This document shows positions 7,506 through 13,899 of a stretch of DNA of 19,904 nucleotides, one piece after another. The stretch is from the NCBI GenBank assembly GCA_964570205.1, contig CAZMXI010000089.1:1-19904 (forward strand), written 5' to 3'. Position 1 is the first letter of the stretch, and the number at the start of each line of letters is the position of its first letter. Both the position numbers and the translations under genes were made by a program. This DNA is from CAZMXI01 sp964570205 (GTDB lineage Bacteria > Planctomycetota > Phycisphaerae > Tepidisphaerales > Tepidisphaeraceae). Under the pieces are notes generated by a model. It ran no database searches, was not told where the DNA came from, and saw only the letters and a program-made list of their open reading frames with translations.

Positions 7506-7534
7506 TATAATACAGCGGGTGCTCCGTGTGTAAA
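7506..7534. promoter_or_regulatory. Pseudopilin promoter with a two-way -10 element
   Basis: On the minus strand TTTACA (7534-7529) and TATTAT (7512-7507) are 16 nt apart, which places transcription start near 7500 and gives a leader of about 42 nt with the Shine-Dalgarno. The same A+T block reads TATAAT on the plus strand (7506-7511), pointing toward the lipoprotein gene at 7573, although no good plus-strand -35 box is present. Confidence 0.5.
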
Positions 7535-7572
7535 TGGCAAACGTTTGGCCCCAGCATTGATTTCGTACTTTT

Positions 7573-8370
7573 ATGGGTCCGAATAACCCCATGCGCCTGA
7601 CGACATGGACTATCTTAATCGTGCTCCCGGCCGTCCTGTGTTCAATCGGCTGCCAGGGCGGCTCCCCGCGACAAAGAACCCTCCCCGAACAGCTCGCCCA
7701 CGCACACGGAACCAGGCTCTGGCAGACCCGTCCCGCCCTCGCCGGGGACATCCACGTCGAGACGTTGAACAACCTCAGTTACTTCGATGCCCAGTTCACG
7801 TACGAAATCCGCACCGGCAGGGTCCGGATGCAACTGATTGATGACACCATTCTCGTCCATGATGGTAGGCAGGTGTGGGTCAGCCCGGCATCTGCCAGGA
7901 TCGACCATGCCCTGTTTGCCGCCCTGGCCTGGATTCACTACGCCGTCGCGCCCCTCCGCCTGGCCGAACCCTCCGTCGCGCTCGATCCCGATCAGCCCCA
8001 GACCCTCGGCCGCGAAACCTGCCCCACCCTTCTTGCGCGCTTCGCCCCCGGCTCATCAGCCCTCTTTGGCGCTGATGACTGGCAGGTCATCTACATCGAC
8101 CCCAAGTCCGGCCTGGCAAACGCTTTGGCGCGCATCGCCATCGATCCCGTCCGCCACGCCCTCGGTCAGCGAGACTGCGCCATAACCTACTACGGTTTCA
8201 AGGACCTGGACGGTGTCGTGATCCCCACGCGATGGCAGCTGTGGCGATGGGAACAGGACCTTGGCATTCATGGACTGCCCCAAGGCGCGGGGCGGGTATA
8301 CAACCTGGAAACCGTCTACCCCGCCAGAGACGCGTTCACCCCGCCGCCGGGAGCGCGCGCCGTCAACTGA
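7573..8370 (+). CDS. LolA-like or DUF6503-like lipoprotein, function unknown
   Basis: A 265-residue exported protein. A hydrophobic signal (MRLTTWTILIVLPAVLCSIGC, with a weak lipobox and Cys at 27 counting from 7573) is followed by a mainly beta region: HVETLNNLSYFDAQFTYEI, RMQLIDDTILVHDGRQVWVS, then DWQVIYIDPKSGLANALARI and a C-terminal YYGFKDLDGVVIPTRWQLW block. This order, a reporter-like beta sheet with DG..VP..W near the end, recalls the LolA-like fold and DUF6503-type proteins that measure or bind lipids, but the match is by pattern only. ATG 7591 is an alternative start that gives a cleaner signal peptide (259 residues); neither has a clear Shine-Dalgarno. It ends 7 nt before the convergent ABC gene. 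Confidence 0.75.
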   Translation: MGPNNPMRLTTWTILIVLPAVLCSIGCQGGSPRQRTLPEQLAHAHGTRLWQTRPALAGDIHVETLNNLSYFDAQFTYEIRTGRVRMQLIDDTILVHDGRQVWVSPASARIDHALFAALAWIHYAVAPLRLAEPSVALDPDQPQTLGRETCPTLLARFAPGSSALFGADDWQVIYIDPKSGLANALARIAIDPVRHALGQRDCAITYYGFKDLDGVVIPTRWQLWRWEQDLGIHGLPQGAGRVYNLETVYPARDAFTPPPGARAVN

Positions 8371-8377
8371 CACGCGT

Positions 8378-10267
8378 CTACATCGCCTGACGTACGAATT
8401 GTTCGTAAAGCTGGGCATATCGGCCACCTTGCCGCAGCAGTTGCCGGTGGGTGCCGCGCTCGACGATCCGACCTTCGTCAATAACGAGAATCTGGTCGGC
8501 CCGGAGAATCGTGCTGAGACGATGGGCGACGACGAAGGTCGTGCGGCCCTCAAGCAGGCGTTCGAGGGACCGTTGGACAGCGAGTTCCGTCTCGGTGTCC
8601 ACAGCGCTGGTGGCCTCATCGAGCATGAAGAGGCGCGGGTCAGCCAGGAAGGCCCGCGTGAAGCAGATGAGCTGCCGCTGGCCCATGCTCATGTTGGCCC
8701 CGCGCTCGCCCACCTGGGTGGCGAATCCATCCTGAAGCCGCAGGATCGCCTCGTGCGTGCCCAGCGCGATGGCAGCGTCGATCACCTGCTGGTCCGTCGC
8801 CTCGGGCTTCACATATCGGATGTTCTCCATCACCGTCCCGGTGAACAGGTAGTTCTGCTGAAGTACCAGCCCCATCTGCCGATGCAGCGAATCGCCCGTC
8901 ACCTGCCGGATGTCGTGCCCATCGACGAGCACGCGCCCCTGCTGCGGCTGATAGAACCGCGCCAGCAGCGAAATGATGCTGCTCTTGCCACTGCCCGTGT
9001 GGCCCACCAGGGCCACCATCTCACCCGGATGCGCCTCGAAAGCCACGTCGAACAGCACTGGCCGATCGGTCTTGTAGCCGAAGGTCACCTGCTCAAACCT
9101 CACGTGACCTTCGATGCGCGGCAGGGGCATGGCATCCGGCAGGTCGGTCACGTCAGGACGGGTATCCAGCAAGGCGAAGATGCGCTCCGCGCTGGCCATC
9201 GCCATCATGAGCTGGTTGGCGAAGTTCCCCAGGTTCAGGATCGGGTTCATGAACCAGTCCCAGTAGAGGTACGCGGCAACGACCGAGCCCACGCCTTGCT
9301 CCCTGGTGATCCTGCCGGTGACGATGAGATAACCGCCGAACGTAAGGATGATGGCCTTGCCCACGAAGCCGACCAGTTGCAGCAGCGGCTGGTACACCCC
9401 ATTGAGCCGGGCGGCCCACACGTTGTTGAGCGTGTTGCGGACCTGCATCGAATTGAACGTGTCCAGGTTCAGCGACTGCCGGTTGAACGCCGTCACCACG
9501 CGCACGCCAGTGATGTTCTCGGCCAGATTCGTCGAGACCCTGGTGAACCACTCCCTCGCCACCTGCCAGCGATAGCTGACGCCCTTGCGGAAGTAGTCGT
9601 TCATCACGTACAGGATCGGCGCCAGCCACGCGACCGAGAGGAACAGCCGCCAATCGGTGCGCAGGAGCATGATGGCCGCCACAAGCATCATCAGCAGGTT
9701 CGCCACCACATGCCAGATGCCCCAGACATTCACATCCCGCAGGCCGTTGATGTCGCTCGTGCAGCGGCTGATGATCCGGCCCAGCTTGGTGCGGTCGTAA
9801 TAGCTCATGGAGAGCTGCTGGAGCTTGGCGAACAGGTCGGCCCGCAAGCGAAACTGGACCCGCTCGCCGCCGTTGGTCATGTTCAGGATCACGTACCGCT
9901 CCAGCACCCGCGCGGCGGCCATCACGAGCCCCCACAGGGCGATGAGCGACAGCACCTGCCGGATCGCCGCCCGCTCCGTCAACCGCCCGGCCTCGATCAG
10001 CGGAACGGCGTCCGTCACACGGTTGATGATGTGCTGCATGAAGCGCGGGCCCTGCATATCGAGCACGATCATCACGATCCCGAGCCCCAGCCCCGCGGCG
10101 TAGCGCGCCCGATACGGCCACAGCACCCCCAACAAGCGGCGGATCAGAGGCCACTCGATCGGCCGATAGCGCGACTCCTCTTCTTCGCCGGCGAGGGGAT
10201 CGCGCGTCATCGCCGCCGGCATCTTCGATGCCTTGCGCCTGGTGAAAATCGACGCCAATCCAAGCAT
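8378..10267 (-). CDS. ABC exporter half-transporter, catalytic-glutamate subunit
   Basis: A 629-residue type IV (exporter) ABC half-transporter: an N-terminal cytoplasmic stretch, six hydrophobic segments over about 55-360, and an ATPase domain from about 386. The motifs are Walker A GHTGSGKS (422-429), Q-loop LQQN (about 469-472), signature MSMGQ (526-530) in place of LSGGQ, Walker B LFMLDE with catalytic E551, and the H-loop His in AHRLS (H582). The signature deviates while the Walker B Glu is kept. The preceding ABC gene shows the opposite pattern, so together they fit an asymmetric heterodimer. ATG 10267 follows the upstream stop by 15 nt, with a GGCAGG ribosome-site-like stretch, so the two are almost certainly cotranscribed. 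The substrate cannot be predicted; lipids or drugs are typical of the family. Confidence 0.93.
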   Translation of the reverse strand: MLGLASIFTRRKASKMPAAMTRDPLAGEEEESRYRPIEWPLIRRLLGVLWPYRARYAAGLGLGIVMIVLDMQGPRFMQHIINRVTDAVPLIEAGRLTERAAIRQVLSLIALWGLVMAAARVLERYVILNMTNGGERVQFRLRADLFAKLQQLSMSYYDRTKLGRIISRCTSDINGLRDVNVWGIWHVVANLLMMLVAAIMLLRTDWRLFLSVAWLAPILYVMNDYFRKGVSYRWQVAREWFTRVSTNLAENITGVRVVTAFNRQSLNLDTFNSMQVRNTLNNVWAARLNGVYQPLLQLVGFVGKAIILTFGGYLIVTGRITREQGVGSVVAAYLYWDWFMNPILNLGNFANQLMMAMASAERIFALLDTRPDVTDLPDAMPLPRIEGHVRFEQVTFGYKTDRPVLFDVAFEAHPGEMVALVGHTGSGKSSIISLLARFYQPQQGRVLVDGHDIRQVTGDSLHRQMGLVLQQNYLFTGTVMENIRYVKPEATDQQVIDAAIALGTHEAILRLQDGFATQVGERGANMSMGQRQLICFTRAFLADPRLFMLDEATSAVDTETELAVQRSLERLLEGRTTFVVAHRLSTILRADQILVIDEGRIVERGTHRQLLRQGGRYAQLYEQFVRQAM

Positions 10268-10282
10268 ATGGCCTGCCCGTCT

Positions 10283-12208
10283 TCAGACATCCTCGTCGCC
10301 GGCGCGGCCGGGCTTATCCTTGTCGGCCGCGGTGAGCACTGCGACTTTGCGCTCATCCTTCATGCGCTTCATGTGGCTGGGCAGGTCGCCTTCATCGTCG
10401 AACGCCGACTCATCACCGAAGAGCTGCACCGCCGCGATGTGCCGGTAATGCCCATCCCGCTCCATGAGCTGCCCGTGCGTGCCCGTCTGCGTGATCCGCC
10501 CGCCCTCCAGCACGATCACCAGATCCGCCCGTCGCACCGTGCTGATGCGGTGGGCAATAAGGAACGTCGTCCGGTCCCTCATGACGAAGCGCATCGCCCT
10601 GTGGATGAGGTCATCCGTCTGCGGATCGACGGACGCCGTGGCGTCATCGAGCACGAGGATGCGCGGGTCCTGGAGAATCGCCCGCGCGATCGCCAGGCGC
10701 TGCTTCTGCCCGCCGGACAAGGATGACCCGCGCTCCCCCAGCATCGTGTCATAGCCCCGCGGCAACTGCTCGATGAACTCGTGCGCCTGTGCCAGCCGCG
10801 CCGCCGCCTCGATCTCGCCCATGCTCACGTTCGGCCGGCCGTAGGCGATGTTTTCCGCCACTGTGGCACTGAACAGGTAGGTTTCCTGGAACACGAAGCC
10901 CACCTGCGGCCGCAGGCTCGCCAGCGTCAGGTCGCGGATGTCCTGGCCGTCAACGAGGATCCGTCCCTGCTGCGGGTCGTAGAACCGCGCGATCAGGTTC
11001 ACGAGCGTCGTCTTGCCCGCGCCGGTCGGCCCGACGATGGCCACGACGCTTCCTTCCTTGGCCTCAAAGCTGATCTCGTGCAGGACCGGCTTATCCGGCG
11101 TGTACCCAAACGTCACGCCCTCGAACCGCACTGCCCCGGGCCCGCGCGGCAGCACTGCGGCATCGGGCTTCTCCGGCACGGCCGGTCGCGCTGCCAGAAC
11201 CTCGTGCAGGCGGCGGGAGGATACGATGGCACTCTGGTACTGGTCGGCGATGACCGACACCTGCTGCAGGCGGATCAGGATCGTCCCCATGGCCGTGCCC
11301 AGGATCAAGAAATCCCCCACGTTCAGCTTTCCCTGGATCATCAGCACCGCCACGAGCAGAAACAGCGACAGGTGGCTGGCCGAGCCGATCGCCCGAATCA
11401 CCGGCGAGAAGTTCGCGTACATCCGGATGCGCTTCATCACCCGCTCGTAAAAGCTGTCGCACGCGCGGGCGTACTTGTTGATCTCATGCTGCTCGGTGGC
11501 GAAGGCCTTCACCACATGGACTCCGGCAATGCTCTCCGTGATGACGTTGACGGTGGCATCCTCCGCTTCCATCACCAGCTTGCTCTGCGGCTGCACCTTC
11601 CGCCCGAACCGCAGGATGTACAGGGTCCAGAAGGGCAGGGGCACCAGCGACAGCGCCGCAAGCCAAGGGCTGCGCGTCAGCAGCAGCCACATGTACCCCC
11701 CAACGATCAGCGCGATGTCCAGGCTGGTCAGCACCGCTGTCTGCAGGAACGCCCGTACATGCTGCAGGTCGGTGAGTGCGCGATTGATGAGCTGCCCGGT
11801 CGATTTGGCGTCGTGAAAACTGAACCCCACCCGTTGTAGTTTGTCGTAGACCGCCTCGCGGATGTAGTAGACCAACGTCATGCTCAGCTTGGCGCTCGAC
11901 ACCTCCCTCAGGTAGCGCGTCAGTGCCAGAGCCAGGACCATCAATCCCAGCACCGCCATCGTCCAGCGCAACTCTGCCACCTTCGGATTTGGGCTGGTGA
12001 CCCAGCCCCAGAAACCCTGGTGTGCGCCCTGGCCGGTCTCCAACTCCCGTATACGGTCTACGGCACGCCCAAGTTGGTTTGTCGTAAGCACTTCCGTCCC
12101 AATCGACAGCGCCAGCCAGAAGCAAGCGAGGATCACCAGCGGCGTTACGGGCTTGAGGAACCGGAACATCCAGGCCAGCAGATCCCGGTTGTTCAATTCC
12201 GGGTTCAT
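10283..12208 (-). CDS. ABC exporter half-transporter, degenerate-site subunit
   Basis: A 641-residue half-transporter from ATG 12208 (MNPELNNRDLLAWMFRFLKP). The frame is open to 12406, but the extra 66 residues look non-coding. Six hydrophobic segments precede an ATPase domain with Walker A GPTGAGKT (393-400), a canonical LSGGQ (497-501), Walker B ILVLDD (D522 where Glu is catalytic) and the H-loop His in AHRIS (H553). Asp in place of the catalytic Glu is the hallmark of the degenerate site in heterodimeric exporters such as TM287/288 and BmrCD. A charged C-terminal tail (about 45 residues, acidic then Lys-rich) extends past the ATPase domain. It is the first gene of the pair, with the partner 15 nt downstream. 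No clear promoter or Shine-Dalgarno was found before 12208. Confidence 0.92.
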   Translation of the reverse strand: MNPELNNRDLLAWMFRFLKPVTPLVILACFWLALSIGTEVLTTNQLGRAVDRIRELETGQGAHQGFWGWVTSPNPKVAELRWTMAVLGLMVLALALTRYLREVSSAKLSMTLVYYIREAVYDKLQRVGFSFHDAKSTGQLINRALTDLQHVRAFLQTAVLTSLDIALIVGGYMWLLLTRSPWLAALSLVPLPFWTLYILRFGRKVQPQSKLVMEAEDATVNVITESIAGVHVVKAFATEQHEINKYARACDSFYERVMKRIRMYANFSPVIRAIGSASHLSLFLLVAVLMIQGKLNVGDFLILGTAMGTILIRLQQVSVIADQYQSAIVSSRRLHEVLAARPAVPEKPDAAVLPRGPGAVRFEGVTFGYTPDKPVLHEISFEAKEGSVVAIVGPTGAGKTTLVNLIARFYDPQQGRILVDGQDIRDLTLASLRPQVGFVFQETYLFSATVAENIAYGRPNVSMGEIEAAARLAQAHEFIEQLPRGYDTMLGERGSSLSGGQKQRLAIARAILQDPRILVLDDATASVDPQTDDLIHRAMRFVMRDRTTFLIAHRISTVRRADLVIVLEGGRITQTGTHGQLMERDGHYRHIAAVQLFGDESAFDDEGDLPSHMKRMKDERKVAVLTAADKDKPGRAGDEDV

Positions 12209-12476
12209 CGGCGCACCCGGGCGGTCACCGCGTGCGGGCAAAGGGTCCGCATGGTTGGTGGGTCCCCTGCTTGTGGATACGGCCGCCTGGGTTGTCACGG
12301 GTGATGCTCGCCTGAAAGCCCATACGCTATCGCCGAATCGGCCGGCGTCAACCAAAGCACTCAGTAAGGGCCATTGTTCCCGCAGCCCAATTTCACACGT
12401 AACCATTTCAATAAAGAGGTATTACATAAGAACGCCGGCTTCATGCTTCGCCTCACGCACAAACCTGTCCGGTGCC

Positions 12477-12482
12477 GATAAT
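12477..12482 (+). promoter_or_regulatory. Possible -10 box just before the Cys-rich gene
   Basis: GATAAT ends 7 nt before ATG 12490, the spacing expected for a leaderless message. No convincing -35 box lies 16-18 nt upstream, and no Shine-Dalgarno is visible before the ATG. Confidence 0.3.
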
Positions 12483-12489
12483 AACGAGC

Positions 12490-12843
12490 ATGGGAGCGTT
12501 TGCATGCTGTGGAAGCGCGTTCAAGGTGCTGAGCCGGGCCGCCGCGAAGAGCGCGGCCGCCCGATTGCGACGGTTGGGGCTGCTGGCGATGAACACCGAT
12601 TGGCCTCGCCGGGCGGCCGCCTGCGAAACCTGCCACATGCGAATCGTCAAAGGTGGCATCTCTTACTGCGGCCGGCCGTTTCTTGACAAGATCCACCGCG
12701 ATCCCGCCCAGGATGGCTGCGGCTGCCCAACGCATGAGAAGGCCAGGGATCCGGACGAGCATTGCCCCCTCGACTGGCGCAACCGCCCCGCTCACCGCTT
12801 GCCCGACGGCTGCACCTGCAAGTGGTGCAATCTTTACGAGTAA
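12490..12843 (+). CDS. Small Cys-rich protein, probable zinc-binding, unknown function
   Basis: A 117-residue protein. A basic, Ala-rich N-terminal part (FKVLSRAAAKSAAARLRRLG) is followed by a compact Cys-rich region: CETC (C45, C48), ISYCGRPFL (C60), DGCGCP (C77, C79), PDEHCPLD (C92) and CTCKWC (C108, C110, C113). Nine Cys in about 70 residues, plus His, suggest one or two bound zinc ions or a redox role. I recall similar short proteins ending in a KARDPDEHCPL-like motif from planctomycetes, but know no function. GTG 12472 would add six residues; ATG 12490 was chosen because GATAAT lies just upstream. The stop codon is one base from the stop of the opposite gene. The overlapping minus-strand reading lacks any family features. 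Confidence 0.7.
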   Translation: MGAFACCGSAFKVLSRAAAKSAAARLRRLGLLAMNTDWPRRAAACETCHMRIVKGGISYCGRPFLDKIHRDPAQDGCGCPTHEKARDPDEHCPLDWRNRPAHRLPDGCTCKWCNLYE

Positions 12844-12844
12844 T

Positions 12845-13864
12845 TCAATCTTGGAACATCTTGCGCCCCCAGGGCGCGGTGAACTTGCGGTACTCCTCGA
12901 CAGGGAGGGCCTTGGCCGCGAGCGCCGCCAGGCGGATATTCTGGTCGCTGCTGGCCGTAAGCTCGTCGATCAGGGCGACGGCGGCGTTTTTGTCAGGCCG
13001 GCGCACCGCATCGAACTTGCTGCGGCCAAGTTGCAGGACGGCCTCGGTGCGCCACATCGGGTCTCCCCCGCGTTTGGCAAACGCGATCATATCGCCCGGC
13101 TCGGAATAGAAGCCATAAAACCGCTTCTGCACGGGCTCGATCTGTTCCTTGTAATAGCCGATGCGCTGATCGTCGAACCGCTTGAGCAATTCCGCTCGCG
13201 CGGTTTCGTTTTCTTCAGTCGCCACGTCGGCCATCCAGCCGGTGACATCCATCAGGCGCAGGCCAACATCCAGTTCCTCCCAGAACAGTCGCTCTTCCCA
13301 GAGCTTCATACCCAAAGCGAAGCGCGCTTCGTAGAGGTCTTTGGCCTTGCGCAAGTCCTTGTTGGCTTCGCTTTTGTGGTACAGCGTACCCAGGACCTCG
13401 CAGACGCGCCCAAGCTCGTAGAGCGTCAGGAGTTCGTCCTTCTCCTTGTAGTTGATCACCGCCGCCGGCCGATCGGCGAACACGCCGGCATCCTTTTTTC
13501 GCGATGCCTGGATGAGCAGTTTCAAACAGGCCTCGACACGTTCACGTTCGGCGGAATCCAGCGATTCCCTCTGACTCTTGAAATCGCCATGGCTCTGAAT
13601 GAACGTGAAGAGCCCCCGATCGGCCTGATACCCCGCGATGGCCTGCGTGTACAGCTCGATCGCATTGCCGGGCTCGGTCATGAAAGGCGCGGCCACCTCA
13701 CGCGGCTGCACATGGGGCATGGTCAGTTTGTACCGATGCGCATCGCGGCCCACCTGGCTTGGGGGAATGGCCTCCGAACCACGCCGCTGCAACGCCCACA
13801 GCAGCACCACGGTGAACAGGACGATTCCGACCGAAATGCCCCAGCCCAGGCGGTTTCCAAACAT
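12845..13864 (-). CDS. Membrane-anchored hypothetical protein, helical, TPR-like
   Basis: A 339-residue protein of unrecognised family. It begins with one transmembrane helix (about 6-25, RLGWGISVGIVLFTVVLLWAL), with no cleavage site, so it should face the extracytoplasmic side as a single-pass protein. The rest is strongly helical and charged: NAIELYTQAIAGYQADRG, LLTLYELGRVCEVLGTLYH and NKDLRKAKDLYEARFALGMK look like degenerate TPR or alpha-solenoid helices. ATG 13864 is preferred over an in-frame GTG at 13912, which lies inside the dinG-like gene. TATCCT is 6 nt upstream with TTGAAT 17 nt further, so a leaderless transcript from within the end of dinG is possible, as is read-through (31-nt gap). 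Confidence 0.78.
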   Translation of the reverse strand: MFGNRLGWGISVGIVLFTVVLLWALQRRGSEAIPPSQVGRDAHRYKLTMPHVQPREVAAPFMTEPGNAIELYTQAIAGYQADRGLFTFIQSHGDFKSQRESLDSAERERVEACLKLLIQASRKKDAGVFADRPAAVINYKEKDELLTLYELGRVCEVLGTLYHKSEANKDLRKAKDLYEARFALGMKLWEERLFWEELDVGLRLMDVTGWMADVATEENETARAELLKRFDDQRIGYYKEQIEPVQKRFYGFYSEPGDMIAFAKRGGDPMWRTEAVLQLGRSKFDAVRRPDKNAAVALIDELTASSDQNIRLAALAAKALPVEEYRKFTAPWGRKMFQD

Positions 13865-13870
13865 AGCGGT

Positions 13871-13899
13871 AGGATAGATTGCACCCGTTGGAGATTCAA
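13871..13899 (-). promoter_or_regulatory. Possible promoter overlapping the end of the dinG-like gene
   Basis: TTGAAT (13899-13894) and TATCCT (13876-13871) are 17 nt apart on the minus strand, and the -10 box ends 6 nt before ATG 13864. The -35 box covers the dinG stop codon. Each hexamer matches the consensus at 4 of 6 positions. Confidence 0.35.

Noticed and set aside
7476..7511. TTGAAC with TATAAT as a complete plus-strand promoter for the lipoprotein
   Set aside because: The spacer is 24 nt, too long for sigma70; only the -10 box is retained as a candidate.
8261..10726. 821-codon plus-strand frame
   Set aside because: Antisense shadow of the ABC subunits; rich in His, Arg and Pro and without domains. 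GC-rich DNA keeps the opposite strand free of stops.
10781..11839. 352-codon plus-strand frame
   Set aside because: Antisense of the first ABC subunit, with the same His/Arg/Gln-rich shadow composition.
12209..12406. 66-residue N-terminal extension of the first ABC subunit
   Set aside because: No hydrophobic or domain character, and family members begin near the NNRDLLAWMFRFLKP block.
12361..12795. 144-codon minus-strand frame opposite the Cys-rich gene
   Set aside because: No domain pattern; the plus-strand product has an ordered Cys motif set and a clean end.
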